Assembly (NCBI RefSeq): GCF_947179515.1
Contig: NC_067472.1
Span: forward strand, 110,286,506 to 110,350,505
DNA from: Apodemus sylvaticus
Lineage: Eukaryota > Chordata > Mammalia > Rodentia > Muridae
Direction: 5' to 3'
Length of the DNA stretch: 64,000 nt
A program made the translations under genes and the position numbers. Below the pieces are notes generated by a model. It saw nothing but the letters and a program-made list of their open reading frames with translations, ran no database searches and was not told the origin of the DNA. Position 1 is the stretch's first letter; each line of letters opens with the position of its first letter. This document shows positions 1-11,464 of this stretch, piece after piece.

Positions 1-4
1 AAAG

Positions 5-95
5 AATATATATATATATATATATATATATTCTTATATATATATATTATATTATTATAATATATATATTATATATATTATATAATATTATATTG
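5..95. repeat. (TA)n AT-only microsatellite
   Basis: Nearly pure alternating TA with a few TTA interruptions and one TTCT break. It is self-complementary and could extrude a cruciform. It may continue to the left of the window. Confidence 0.95.
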
Positions 96-490
96 ATAAA
101 TATAGACTTATTTTTAGCTGGTAATATTGTTAGTTTTTGTCCATAGCTGTCTAGCTCCATTGCTATTGGAGCTCTAGTGAAGCAATACCTCATGTTCGAA
201 GTGCATGGCAGAGCTATCTTAATCAAGGGTAAGTGACAAGAGAAAGAAGTGATAGGTATCTCATAGCCCTGGTGAGGGAACACCTACCAATGGTTTCTCA
301 CTTACCTATATTTCTTAAGAGATTCCTTTACTTCCTAATAGCACCAAGCAGTGAGTACTAAGCCTTCAACACAGAAGTCATTGTGCAATAAAGATCTGTA
401 TTAGATAGTATATTTACATGCCACATGGTATGTTTGTTTATGTGTGTAATATGCACTCACACACAATAGACAGACACCTACAGAACAGAC
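96..490. other. Unassigned intergenic sequence
   Basis: No repeat family, exon or RNA gene recognised. A 78-codon reverse open frame overlaps the AT repeat and is not credible. A short TG/CA-rich patch lies near 430-470. Confidence 0.6.
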
Positions 491-645
491 TATAACCCTG
501 AGTTATTCCCTTACTTCTCAGAGCCTCAGTTTGCTCATCTGCAAAGTAGAGATAATGGTCCGCTCTCCAATGGGCTGCACTTTATCATCCTGCTTTCTTA
601 CAGGAAGTATGATACAGCATAGGCAATTTGGAGCTGATGAAACAA
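491..645 (+). mobile_element. MIR SINE relic
   Basis: The diagnostic MIR core phrase is visible as CAGAGCCTCAGTTTGCTCAT near 520-539, followed by a GATAATGG-type segment as in the MIR core. It is diverged, as expected for an element spread before the placental radiation. Ends are approximate. Confidence 0.75.
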
Positions 646-892
646 AGTGAAAATGTAAGCTTTTGAAACATCTGAGGTGAGGGAAACAATAATGTGCTAT
701 TCCTCCAGGTTTTCTTGGTTTTTATCCTCTTGTGAAAATGGGAAAAATGTGGAAATATTCTTTGTACCTTCCCTCAGTCCCTTACCTGTCTCTTGTAAGT
801 ACTGATGCAATGTATGGACCTGCAAATGTCTAGACCTTGTGATGCATATCAGGTGTGTACTCACGAAGAGAGAAACACCTCCAGATACTTAC

Positions 893-1014
893 AGTGTCTC
901 ACACCTGCAATACCAGGACTGCTGGCTGAGGCAAGTGGATTGATAGCTGAAGGTCAGCCTGGACTACCTGATAAGACTCTCTTTACAAACAAACAAACAA
1001 ACAAACAAACAAAC
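893..1014 (+). mobile_element. Degraded B1-type SINE with ACAA tail
   Basis: The order of motifs fits a 7SL-derived rodent B1: CACACCTGCAAT, then GGCTGAGGCAAGTGGAT, then AGGTCAGCCTGGACTAC, ending in a (CAAA)n tail at 986-1014. It is heavily mutated and could also be the B1 part of a B4. The 646-892 stretch to its left shows nothing I recognise. Confidence 0.65.
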
Positions 1015-1128
1015 AGAGGTCTGGTGAGATAGCTCAGTGGGTAAAACTAATGACTTCAGTTTGATTCCTAGAACCCATAAGATAGAGAGAAATGACTCCT
1101 ATAACTTCCATTTACATACATACACACA
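1015..1128 (+). mobile_element. B3-type SINE
   Basis: The head GAGATAGCTCAGTGGGTAAA is the tRNA-derived A-box region shared by B2 and B3. The later TTTGATTCCTAGAACCCATA matches the B-box side, and AGAGAAATGACTCCTATAA is the B3-specific body. It runs directly into a CA microsatellite that probably grew from its tail. Confidence 0.75.
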
Positions 1129-1142
1129 GACACACAGACACA

Positions 1143-1188
<46 letters not shown>
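1123..1188. repeat. (CA)n microsatellite
   Basis: CA dinucleotide run with CAGACA interruptions on its left side, at the 3' end of the B3 SINE. Open frames through it encode only His-Thr repeats and are artefacts. Confidence 0.95.
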
Positions 1189-1189
<1 letters not shown>

Positions 1190-1229
1190 ACATGTACATG
1201 TGCCTTTAAAAATCAAGAAAGAAGAGTAT

Positions 1230-1779
1230 CCTGATACCCTCCCACACCCTATAGCCTGTCTGCCTCTCTGGACAGTAACCAGTGACACAGATGAGACTCC
1301 CTCCTGCCCAAATTCCTACACCAGCAGGGACACCCATAGAGCCTAGCTGTCAAGGGATCTACCCATCCTGCCTATCTCCACCTTCCTTCAGGTCTGCTTC
1401 CCCACCCAGGCCAAATCAGTAGCCCAATACCCTCCCACACCCTACAGCCTGCTTGCTTTCTAGGAGGTCTGTAATAACCAAGGATACAGACTGCCTATCT
1501 TCTAGGAGGTCTACAATAACTAATGACACAGGAGGTGTACCTTAATCAGGGGCACAGTTTTTCTGATTTGCACCTCCATCTACAACTAGGACAGATCCTG
1601 CCTCTGGACCCTAGAACCTGCCCATCTCCCTGGAGATTCACCTTGACCAAGAACACAGGAGGTCTGCCCTAATCATGGAAACAGGAGTCCCCACTCGAAG
1701 CAGAGATAGCACTGACTACCTCCAAGGAGGCTATCTCCAGTCAAAGGCACACAGGACAGTTGATACCAGAGATAACCAG
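1230..1779 (+). promoter_or_regulatory. L1 5' UTR with two diverged monomers
   Basis: The 25-bp phrase beginning ATACCCTCCCACACCCTA at 1234 recurs at 1427 with one change, a 193-bp period typical of rodent L1 promoter monomers. A shorter repeat, TTCTAGGAGGTCT, occurs near 1460 and again near 1499. In the family such monomers act as the internal RNA polymerase II promoter. Whether this decayed copy retains activity is unknown. Confidence 0.7.
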
Positions 1780-3044
1780 ATGAATGGAGTCAAGTGCTAG
1801 AAGATAAGAGACAGATGCCTATGTAATTTGGCACCATCGGAACGCAGTTCTCTCATCACAGCAAACCCTGAACACCTTAATGCAACTGAAAAGCAAGATT
1901 CTGACCTAAAATCCCATCTCGTAAAGATGATAAAGGACTATAAGGAGGACATAAATAGCTCCCTTAAAGAAATACAAGAAAACAGGCAATCAGGTAAAGG
2001 AATTAAACAAAATAGTCTAAGACCTAAAAATAGAAATTAAAAACAATAAAACACAAATGGAATCAACCTTGAAGATTAACAATGTAGAAAATCAATCACA
2101 CACATACACACACACACAAAACAAAAAGAAAAACAAAAACCTTAAAGAAATGAAGGAGAAAGTGAGTCAAATGGCAAAGAAGTCACAAAAGAGGAAACAC
2201 AAAAATCTCTTAAAGAATTAAAGGAAAATACAAACAAAGAAATGAAGGAACTGAGCAAAACCATCCCGGATCTAAAAACAGAAGGAGAAACAACTAAGAA
2301 ATCACAAAGGGAGACAACTTTGGAGATAGAAAACCTTGGGAAGAAATCAGGGGCCCTAGATGCAAATATCAACAACAGAATGCAAGAGATGGAAGAAAGA
2401 ATTTCAGATGCCAAAGATACCATAGATACCATTGACTCAACAGTCAAAGAAAATGCAAATTGCAAAAAGCTTGTATCCCAGAGCATCCAAGAAATCCAGG
2501 ACACAATGAGAAGACCAAACCTAAGGATTATAGGTATAGATGAGAGTGAAGATTTACAACTGAAAGGGCCAGCAAATATCTTCAACAAAATACTTCCCTA
2601 ACTTAAAGAGAGAGATGCCCATGAATATACAAGAAGCCTACAGAACTCCAAATAGACTGGACCTGAGCAGAAATACCTCCTGTCACATAATAATCAAAAC
2701 CCAAAATGTACTAAACAAAGAAAGAATATAAAGGCAGTAAGAGAAAAAGGCCAAGTAACATATAAAGAAAGATCTATCAGAATCACACCAGACTTCTCAC
2801 CAGAGACCATGAAAGCTAGAAAGGATCCAGGGCAGATCTCATGCAGACTCAAAGAGAACACAAATGTCAGCCAAGACTACTATACCCAGCAAAACTTTCA
2901 ATCACCATAGATGGAAAAAGCAAGATATTCCATGTCAAAACCAAATTTACACGATATCTTTCCACAAACCCAGCTCTACAAAGAATAATAGGAGGAAAAC
3001 TCCAATACAAGGAGGGAAACTACACCCTGGAAAAAGCAAGATAG
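1780..3044 (+). pseudogene. L1 ORF1 (ORF1p) relic
   Basis: ORF1p is the trimeric RNA-binding chaperone of the L1 ribonucleoprotein. The probable ancestral ATG is at 1780-1782, but the frame is lost within about 20 bases. Recognisable pieces are a charged coiled-coil region (1828-2480, with KEIQEN and a later IENL-type heptad stretch), an RNA-recognition motif (NLRIIGIDESEDLQLKGPAN near 2517-2576) and the C-terminal domain (HKCQPRLLYPAKLSI near 2861-2905, ending ALEKAR-like at 3041). Between them are stops and frame changes near 2037, 2600 and 2840. A CA-rich insertion-like patch at 2095-2120 further breaks the coiled coil. No product is expected. Confidence 0.9.
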
Positions 3045-3087
3045 TAACCTTCTTTCATCAAACCCAAAAGAAAATAACCACTCAAAT

Positions 3088-6000
3088 ATGAAAATAACAT
3101 CAAAAATGACAGGAAGTAGTAATCACTATTCCTTAATATCTCTTAACATCAATGGACTCAATTACCCAATAAAAAGACATAGACTAACAGACTGGATAAG
3201 GAAACAGGACCATACATTTTGCTGCATACAGGAAACACACCTCAGTGTCAAAGACAAAAACTACATTAGAGTAAAATGCTGGAAGACAATTTTACAAGCC
3301 AATGGTCTCAGGAAACAGCTGGAGTAGCCATTCTAATAGATAAAACTGACTTTCAACCTAAAGTCATCAAAGAGACATGGAAGGACACTCCTTGCTGGTC
3401 AAAGGAAAAATCCACCAAGAAGAACTTTCAATTCTGAACATCTACGCACCAAATGCAAGGGCACCCTCATTCATAAAAGAAACTTTACTAAAGCTCAAAG
3501 CACACATTGCACCTAACACAATAATTGTGGGGGACTTCAACACTCCACTCTCCTCAATGGACTGATTGGGAAAACAGAAACTAAACAGGGACACAGTAAA
3601 ACTAATTGAAGCTTTGGACCAATTGGATTTGACTGATATTTATAGAACATTTCACCCTAAAGCAAAAGAATATAACTTTTTCTCAGCACCTCATGGTACC
3701 TTCTCCAAAATCGACCATATAATTGGTCACAAGACAGACCTCAACAAATATAAGAAGATTGAACTAATCCCATGCCTCCTATCAGATCACTATGGAATAA
3801 AAGTGGTCTTCAATAGCAGCCAAAACAACAGAAAGACCACATACACATGGAGGCTGAACAATATTCTACTCAATAACACTTTGGCCAAAGAAGAAATAAA
3901 GAAAGAAATCAGAGACTCTTTAGAATTTAATGAAAATGAAGGCACAACATACCCAAACCTTTGGAACACAATGAAAGCAGTGCTAAGAGGAAAACGAATA
4001 GCCCCGAATGCCTTCAAAAAGAAACGGGAGAGAGCATACACTAGCAGCTTAATGGCACACCTGAAAGCTCTGGAACAAAAAAGCTACTTCACCCAGGAGG
4101 AGAAGAAGACAGGAAATCATCAAATTTAGGGCTGAAATCAATCAAGTAGAAACCAAGAGAACCATATAAAGAATCAACAAATCCAGGAGCTGATTCTTTG
4201 AGAAAATCAACAAGATAGATAAACCCTTAGCCAGACTGACAAAAGGGCACAGAGAAAGTATCCAAATTAACAAAATTAGAAATGAAAAGGGGGATATAAC
4301 AATAGAAACTGAGGAAATTCAAAAAATCATCAGATCCTACTACAAAAGCCTATACTCAACACAACTGGAGAATCTGCAGGAAATGTACAATTTCCTAGAC
4401 AGATACCAAATACCCAAATTAAATCAGGACCAAATAGATCAACTAAACAGTCCCATAGCCCGTAAAGAAATAGAAGGGATCATAGAAAATCTTCCAACCA
4501 AAAAAAGCACAGGACAAGATTGTTTTAGTGAAGAATTCTATCAGACCTTCAAAGAACACCAACACTCTTCAAACTATTCCACAAAATAGAAACAGAAGGA
4601 ACACTACCCAACTCCTTCTATGAAGCCACAATTACACTGATACCAAAACCAAACAAAGATCCAACAAAGAAAGAGAACTTCAGTCCCTTTTTTCTAATGA
4701 ATATCAATGCAAAAATAATCAATAAAACTCTTGCCAACTGAATCCAAGAACACATCAAAACTATCATCCACCATGATCAAGTAGGTTTTATCCCAGGGAT
4801 GCAGGGTTGGTTCAATATACGGAAATCCATCAATGCATTCCACTACATAAACAAACTCAAAGAAAAAAAGCCACATGGTCATTTCATTGGATGCTGAAAA
4901 AGCATTTGACAAAATTCAGCATCCTTTCATGCTTAAAGTCTTGGAAAGAACAGGAATTCAAGGCCCATACCTAAACATAGTAAAAGCATTATACAGCAAA
5001 TCGGTAGCCAGCATCAAACTAATTGGAGAGAAACTTGGAGCAATCCCACTAAAATCAGGGACTAGACAGGGATGTCCCCTTTCTCCTTATCTTTTCAATA
5101 TTGTACTTGTATTAGCTTGGGCAATTAGACAACATAAGGAGGTCAAAGGGATACAAATTGGAAAGGAAGAAATCAAACTATCATTATTTGCAGATGATAT
5201 GATAGTCTACCTAAGTGACCCAAAAATTCCACTAGAGAACTTCTACAGCTGATAAACAGCTTCAGCAAAGTCGCAGGTTATAAAATCAACTCAAGCAAAT
5301 AAGTACCCTTCCTATACTCAAAGGATAAGCAGGCTGAGAAAGAAATTAGGGAAATGACACCTGTCACAATAGCCACAAACAGTATAAAGTACCTTGGGGT
5401 GACTCTTACCAAACATGTGAAAGATCTGTATGACAAGAACTTCAAGACTCTGAAAAAGGAAATGGAAGAAGACCTCAAGAAATGAAAAAAATCTCCCATG
5501 CTCATGGATCAGCAGGATTAATATAGTTAAAATGGCCATTTTGCCAAAAGCAATATACAGATTCAGTGCAATACTCATCAAAATCCCAACTCAGTTCTTC
5601 ATAGAGTTAGAAAGAGCAATTATCAAATTCATCTGGAATAACAAAAAACCCAGGATAGCTAAAACTATTCTCAGCAACAAAAGAAATTCTGGGAGAATCA
5701 GTATCCCTGACCTCAAGCAATACCACAGAGCAATAGTGTTAAAAACTGCATGGTACTGGTACAGTGACAGGCAGGTGGATCAATGGAACAGGATTGAAGA
5801 TCCAGAAATGAACCCACAAACCTATGGCCACTTGATCCTCGACAAAGGGGCTGAAAACATGCAATGGAAAAAAGATAGCCTTTTCAACAAATGGTGCTCG
5901 TTCAACTGCAGATCAGCATGCAGAAGAATGAGAATTGATCCATCCTTATCTCCTTGTACTAAGCTCTACTCCAAATGGATCAAGGACCTCCATATAAAGC

Positions 6001-6912
6001 CAGACACTCTGAAGCTAATAGAAAAGAAACTAGGGAAAACCCTTGAGGACATCAGTACAGGGGAAAGTTCCTGAACAGAACACCAATAGCATATGCTCTA
6101 TGATCAAGAATTGACAAATAGGACCTCATAAAATTACAAAGTTTCTGTAAGGCAAAGGACACCATCAAAAGGACAAATCGGCAACCAACAACTTGGTAAT
6201 AGATCTTCACCAGCCCTACATCAGATAGAAGGCTAATATCCAATATATACAAAGAACTCAAGAAGTTAAACCCCAGAAAACCAAATAACCCTATTAAAAA
6301 TGGGGTACAGAGCTAAACAAAGAATTTTTACCCGAAGAACTTCAGATGGCAGAGAAGCATCTTAAAAAATGCTCCACTTCATTAGTCATTAGGGAAATGC
6401 AAATCAAAACAACGCTGAGATTTCACCTTACACCAGTCAGAATGGCTAAGATTAAAAATTCAGGAAACAGCAGGTGTTGGCAAGGATATGGAGAAAGAGG
6501 AACACTTCTCCACTGCTGGTGGGGTTGCAAATTGGTACAACCACTCTGGAAATCAGTCTGGTGGTTCTTCAGAAAACTGGGCATGTCACTTCTGGAGGAT
6601 CCTGCTATACCAATCCTGGGCATATACCCAGAAGATTCCCCAGCATGTAGTAAGGATATGTGCTCCATTATGTTCATAGCAGCCCTGTTTATAGTAGCCA
6701 GAAGCTGGAAAGAACCCAGTTATCCCTCAACGGAAGAATAGATGCAAAAAATGTGGTATATATACACAATGGAGTACTATTCAGCCATTAGAAACAATCA
6801 ATTCATGAAATTCTTAGACAGATGGATGGAGCTGGAGAACATCATACTAAGTGAGGTAACCCAGTCTCAAAAGATCAATCATGGTACGCACTCACTAATA
6901 AGTGGATATTAG
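3088..6912 (+). pseudogene. L1 ORF2 (endonuclease/reverse transcriptase) relic
   Basis: ORF2p nicks target DNA and reverse-transcribes L1 RNA. The endonuclease is visible at the N-terminus: SLNINGLN and the catalytic IQETHL motif (3088-3327), GDFNTPLSS (near 3529-3556) and SDH (3782-3790). The reverse transcriptase retains GCPLSPYLFNIVL and the catalytic FADD at 5187-5198. The Cys-rich C-terminal part with HCWWGC lies near 6515. The reading frame ends at the family-typical LISGY stop, 6910-6912. Lesions include frame changes near 3315 and 3375, an in-frame TGA at 3563-3565, frame loss near 4125, a TGA at 4739-4741, and a stop at 6072-6074. No full-length protein can be made. Intact stretches are at most about 190 codons. 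Confidence 0.93.
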
Positions 6913-7175
6913 CCTAGAAAATTGGAATACCCAAAACTTAAGCCACACATCAAATGAAGTACAAGAAGAACGGAGGAATGGCCCTGGTTCTGGAAAGACT
7001 CAGTGCAGCAGTATAGGGAAAGAACAGGGAAGTGGGAAGGGGTGGATGGGAGAACAGGGGGAGGGTAGGGGGCTTATGTGACTTTCAGGGAGTGGGGGGC
7101 CAGAAAAGGGGAAATCATTTGAAATGTAAATAAAAAATATATTGAATACAAAAAATAAAATAAAAAATTAAACAA
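6913..7175 (+). other. L1 3' UTR, G-rich tract and A-rich tail
   Basis: Starts just after the ORF2 stop and contains a purine/G-rich tract at about 7015-7090 with many GGGG runs, a conserved L1 feature able to form G-quadruplexes. It ends with ATTTGAAATGTAAATAAA and an AATAAA-containing A-rich tail. The same 3' end occurs in reverse at 50188-50322. Confidence 0.85.
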
Positions 7176-7182
7176 AAGAAAG

Positions 7183-7520
7183 ATAGACACTATCTCAGAG
7201 TTTATTAAGGGCCAGAAAAAGTTTTCCAAGCAAATGATCTCGAAAGAATAAATGTGAGTTGCTATTCCAATATCTAATAAAATAGACTCTCAACCAAAAG
7301 TTATCAAATGAGATGAGGAAGGACACTTCATATTCATCAAAGGAAAAATCCAAGAGGAACTCTCAAGTCTTAATTCTGAACATCGATGCCTCAAATGCAA
7401 GGGTACCCGCATTTGTAAAAGAAACTTTACTATAGCTGAAAACACACATTGAACCTCACACATTAATCGTGGGAGATTTCAACATACCACTCTCACCAAG
7501 GGACAGCTAATTGAAACAGA
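7183..7520 (+). mobile_element. Older L1 fragment (ORF2 endonuclease region)
   Basis: Sequence parallels the endonuclease part of the L1 just upstream: TTTTCCAAGCAAATG, CATCAAAGGAAAAATCCAAG, CAAATGCAAGGGTACCC and GGGAGATTTCAACATACCAC correspond to 3290-3550. It is more diverged, 5' and 3' truncated, and abuts the tail of the younger copy, so it is a separate insertion. Confidence 0.85.
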
Positions 7521-8550
7521 AATAAACATGGATCCAGTGAATCCTTCCCCCAAAAGAATTTTGGAAAGTCTTACATAAATAGCCATCGATTTTGGCCCAG
7601 TAATTCTGTCTCCTGATCACCTTGGCGATCCAGGTCCTATGGAGGTCCTATGGAAGACCATGGAAGGCTGGCACACAGTACCCAGTTCTCTCTTTTTCTT
7701 ATTTTTTGGGTTGTGGTCAGGGCTTTCTTTTCTATCAGAATGGAAATGAGCTCGGAAGATTCTGCAGTATGTCATGTGTGAAAAAGGTCAGACAGCTGTC
7801 ATGTATTGGAAACTGTTCTTCCTGCCCACAAAAGCCAGCTCAATTTAATCAGGATAATGAGAGTTTTATTGCTTGGATCTTCACATCTATTCAAGAATAT
7901 TCTTGCCACGCAGAGAGAAGTCTTTTGAAAAGTAGGCCTGTATTACATTCTAACATTTTTATTGACATTGGTATTTCATGACTTAGAAATGTATTGTTAG
8001 TAAGTAAATGTACAGTTAGTAGGTAGTTTTGGCTACACTTTTGCAAGCACAAGTCTTACTCAAGGGCACAGCTGTGTACCATTTTCTCAAGAATTGCCTA
8101 CTCTGCTATCTATGCCCATCATGCTTCAGGTCTACACCCATCTTTGTTAACAACACCTTCATTCCCGGAAAAATAGGCTTTCCAACTGGTAAAACCATGG
8201 GCTTCTAGTGAAAATGCTGAATCTTTGAATAAGTGTAAGTGATTCACCCTTCCCAGTGTGAAGGCAGAAAGGTGCGTTTTCTTTCCCCATGGGGATGATC
8301 TGATTTGGCCAAATGGGATTCCCAGTTGGTGCTCACACTGCATGTGAGTGAGAAATGATGGTGTGCTACTCCATCTACAGAGAGCTGGATAAGGGCAGCC
8401 AGTAGGGAAAGTTCAGGTGAGTTTGCTGTTTCACTCCTTTCACAACAGAGCTATGCCTCTACCCAAGCTCTTCATGATTGTTATATAGACACCCCAGATC
8501 AATGTCTTAAGTTGAAGCCTTCTTTCAAAAGGCAACTCCCCGGCAAGAAA
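7521..8550. other. Unassigned intergenic sequence
   Basis: No recognised repeat or gene. A 119-codon forward frame at 7622-7981 has no domain I know and no splice or promoter context; I treat it as chance. Confidence 0.6.
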
Positions 8551-8591
8551 TTTGTTTTTTGTTTGTTTGTTTGTTTGTTTGTTTGTTTTTT
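8551..8591. repeat. (TTTG)n microsatellite
   Basis: Six or more GTTT units flanked by T runs. It could be the tail of a reverse-strand SINE, but the sequence to its right is too diverged to say. Confidence 0.9.
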
Positions 8592-9309
8592 AGCATACTT
8601 CCTTGCAAGAGCTAGGCTGTGGGATTTGATGTTATTTCCCCTGCTTGCATTGGTCAGTATCTCATAATGAACATTAAGAAACTGAGTGTTTTATTGAAGT
8701 ATACTTTCATTATGCTTGAATAACTTTCTTGTTATTTCCACAATTAGATGACCTTGGAGACAGGGACCATGAATTCTCATCACAGTGCCAGCACTGGTGT
8801 ATAGGATGTACTTTTTAAAGTGTGGGGATGAAGTCCTATCACTCTTCTTTTCCCATGGAAAAAACAGATATGTAAAAAAAACCTGCGTGTTACATAGCCT
8901 TTGTGGGACTGGAACACAGGATCTAGCTTCAGTTGTTCACATTCAGGATCCTGTTACTTCGTATCCAAAGTGCCTGGATTGTAAGTATGTTCCATTGCTC
9001 CTGACTTAAGCAGTATGGTAAGATTGAGTGACCTGTTATCTGTTGTGTTAGTTATCACTACAACTCTGCTAAAGAGAATCTAAATGTCTAATAAATTATG
9101 AGTGAGTTTAGACTATCTATGATAAGTGACCTTGGCATTTCACACTTATACCTACCCTCCCAGTTGTTTTGTGTGCATGACAATAGCCAGATCACTTTAG
9201 AGCAGTCTTAGTCAGTTCTTACCAGGCCTCAGTTCATAGCCTCTGGAGATGAGTCTTTTTCTTGCAATCCCTCCCTTTAAAGGTGAAGTCTAATTCTGTT
9301 CTCCTCTCT
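8592..9309. other. Unassigned intergenic sequence
   Basis: No recognised repeat, exon or RNA. Moderately AT-rich without long open frames. Confidence 0.6.
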
Positions 9310-9402
9310 TTTAATCCTTTCTGGCTTTAATAACTTGCTTGACCAATGTAATGTGACATAATAATGTAGTGGGACTTCTGTGCACGACTTTAGTTTCCCT
9401 TA
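9310..9402 (+). mobile_element. Possible MLT1-type MaLR LTR relic
   Basis: TAACTTGCTTGACCAATGTA followed by ATGTGACATAATAATGTAG resembles the 5' part of MLT1 LTRs, where a GACCAAT-AGAATGTGG phrase is typical. Short and diverged, so the assignment is tentative. Confidence 0.4.
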
Positions 9403-9424
9403 CACTCATCACTGCTGACACTTT

Positions 9425-9580
9425 ATGTATGTGTTTATTTAATGTCTTTTCCCTGGACTGTATTAAAGGCTTCGTGAAGATAGACACTTTGCCTGACTGC
9501 TCCTGGCTGTATCCTTGGTGCTCAGAACAGTCTCTGTGACATAGTGGGCACTTAATAAATATCTGTTGGATGAATGAATC
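9425..9580 (+). mobile_element. L2 LINE 3' end
   Basis: Matches the L2 3' terminus in order: GGACTGTATTAAAGGCTTCG, a TGTATCCTTGGTGCTCAGAA segment, then GGGCACTTAATAAATATCTG and TTGGATGAATGAAT at the end. Confidence 0.8.
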
Positions 9581-9933
9581 AAATTGGACTTACACAATTG
9601 GGTTGTTAATGCCAGTGACAAGGTAGCACTCTAAACAGGTTTCCTTTCTCCTGTGGGAGAGAGTCTGATCAGCCTAATTGTTATTTCCTTTTGTTGAATT
9701 TCTATGATTTAACTCAATCTTCCATTCTTGCCCTTCAAACCTATACACTCTTGATTTAATCACTGGGATCAAAACTATTGCACTTCCATTGCCCTTCAGT
9801 CACTAACAGGAAAATGACTGGCAGTTAATCATGTCTGGAGGAAATTTGTCCCTGTCTTTCGCCTTCCTCTGTAGTGGGGTTAGACAAAAGTATCCACTTG
9901 AATAAAATAATTCATGATTAACTTATTTCTCAT
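9581..9933. other. Unassigned intergenic sequence
   Basis: Nothing recognised. Confidence 0.6.
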
Positions 9934-9979
9934 TGTGTGTGTGTGTGTGTATGTGTGTGTGTGTGTGTGTGTAATGTGT
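9934..9979. repeat. (GT)n microsatellite
   Basis: GT run with one AT interruption. Confidence 0.95.
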
Positions 9980-10871
9980 GGTTTTATTATTTTCTTTTCA
10001 GTTTTAAAAGTGTATCTCTCTTCTCCAATTCAAAAGAAAAATATTTAATGGAACTAACAAAACAAGGACAACTCAATTGGTAATGCTAAAGACATGCCAG
10101 CCCTATTCTTAAGCTTTTAATTTGCAATATATCTAGTCCTTTTTACTGTTCTCTAACAACATGATTCCTTCTGAATTGAAATCTACAATATTTCTATATC
10201 ACACAGAATTGCATACTCAAATGCTATTGTTACCAACACTGAACAGAAGCTATCCTATCCTATTTTCAATATTTTGTTAGGATAACTGTAAAACAATAGG
10301 CTTGCTTCTCTTTGTGTGTACGTTGAGCAATCTAAGAGCTATGTATGTTCAACAAATCAGGTAGAATGGAAATTAGGGAGGATGAGATCATCTAGGTGGA
10401 CATTACTTCTTGAGCTAACACTAAAGCCAGCTCATGTCAGTAAATGGTCAACAGGTTATTTGGTCAACACAAATTAATCTATTGATGTTTGTACAAATTC
10501 TGGCTGTGATTCTTATGATCATAACAAAAGAATTCTCCTCACTAACTTGAGATGTCTAAACTGCTGTTTGGGCATCAACAGGTTTTCACTCACATAGGCT
10601 TTGTGCAAGCACTTCTTTCTCCAATTCAAAGAATTTTCTTAATGTTCTTAAATGTCATGAACATAATGACTCATTTCCTAGAAGCCACCAATTGAATGAT
10701 GAGAAAACAACTTAGCATACACTACTCAAACCAGACTTCTTTCCCTCCAACCTTTTAAGTCTCTGCTTTTGTCTTATTTCTCCACTGAACTTTTCTCTTC
10801 CTCCAACTTTGTAAAGGCATAATTTATAATTTAAAAATGTGTGCATGTTTTTGCAAATTATGTAATGTATT
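9980..10871. other. Unassigned AT-rich intergenic sequence
   Basis: No recognised repeat or coding feature. Confidence 0.6.
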
Positions 10872-10887
10872 TTCTCTCTCTCTCTGA

Positions 10888-10919
<32 letters not shown>
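10872..10919. repeat. (TC)n(CA)n compound microsatellite
   Basis: A TC run at 10872-10885 and a CA run at 10889-10919, separated by GAATA-like bases. Reverse open frames here are Cys-Val repeats. Confidence 0.95.
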
Positions 10920-10923
<4 letters not shown>

Positions 10924-10959
10924 ATGAGCAAATTATTCAAACTGCCATATCCAGCATCT

Positions 10960-11330
10960 TCTATAGTTATCACTTTAATGTGATGAGACCATTTAACATC
11001 CACTCTCTTAGCAATTTTAATCATAAAATATTAACTAAAGTCACTATGTTGTATAATAGATTCCCAGAACTCATTCATCCTAATAGGAACTTCCCTCCCT
11101 TTGCACAACCACCACACCATCCTCCTCGCAACTACCAAATTCTTGAAAACAACAGTTTACTATGTATTTCTATGGGCTTACATATTTTAGATTCAATGTG
11201 TAAGTGAGATTATAAAAGTTTAATCATTTCTCTTTCTGTATTTGGCTTATTTTATTCATTATAATACATTAAGATTTCATCTATAGTTTTATAATGACAA
11301 GATTTACTGGTTTTTATAAGATAAATAATA
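10960..11330 (-). mobile_element. Ancient L1M 3' UTR relic
   Basis: Reads, in reverse, like the 3' UTR of mammalian L1M elements: CACTCTCTTAGCAATTTTAA, CAGAACTCATTCATCC, GTATTTCTATGGGCTTACAT, GTGTAAGTGAGATTATAAAA and CTGTATTTGGCTTATTTTA occur in the expected order. Diverged and truncated. A TA-rich stretch of no clear origin follows to about 11460. Confidence 0.75.
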
Positions 11331-11464
11331 TTCAAAATATAAAATACTATATTATTTTATTGAAGATTTTATATTCAAGATATAAAATATTATCTTGGAT
11401 GCAACATATTATATATTATATGTACTAATATAAGTATAAATATTATATTTTGAAGATTTGCAAA

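Larger units (their letters stand above)
1215..7175 (+). mobile_element. Near full-length rodent L1 LINE, inactivated
   Basis: A sense-strand LINE-1 with all parts in order: CT/CA-rich monomeric 5' UTR (about 1230-1779), ORF1 relic (1780-3044), short spacer, ORF2 relic (3088-6912), G-rich 3' UTR (6913-7130) and an A-rich tail (about 7128-7175). At about 6 kb it is close to full length. The 3' UTR with ATTTGAAATGTAAATAAAAA resembles rat L1, suggesting a murid-age rather than very ancient insertion. Both ORFs carry several stops and frameshifts, so it cannot encode a working retrotransposition machinery. A target-site duplication is not clear; AAGAAAGA occurs on both flanks but lies in A-rich sequence. 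Ends are approximate. Confidence 0.93.

Noticed and set aside
893..1128. tRNA-like box sequences as real tRNA genes
   Set aside because: They belong to degraded B1/B3 SINEs; no cloverleaf with an anticodon arm can be drawn. The same applies to the B2 and B4 copies elsewhere.
3566..4129. 187-codon frame with endonuclease motif as a possible host gene
   Set aside because: It is a piece of the L1 ORF2 endonuclease bounded by a TGA and a frame change, not an independent gene.
7622..7981. 119-codon forward open frame with several cysteines
   Set aside because: No known domain or recognisable homology, no promoter or splice context; such lengths occur by chance in 64 kb read in six frames.
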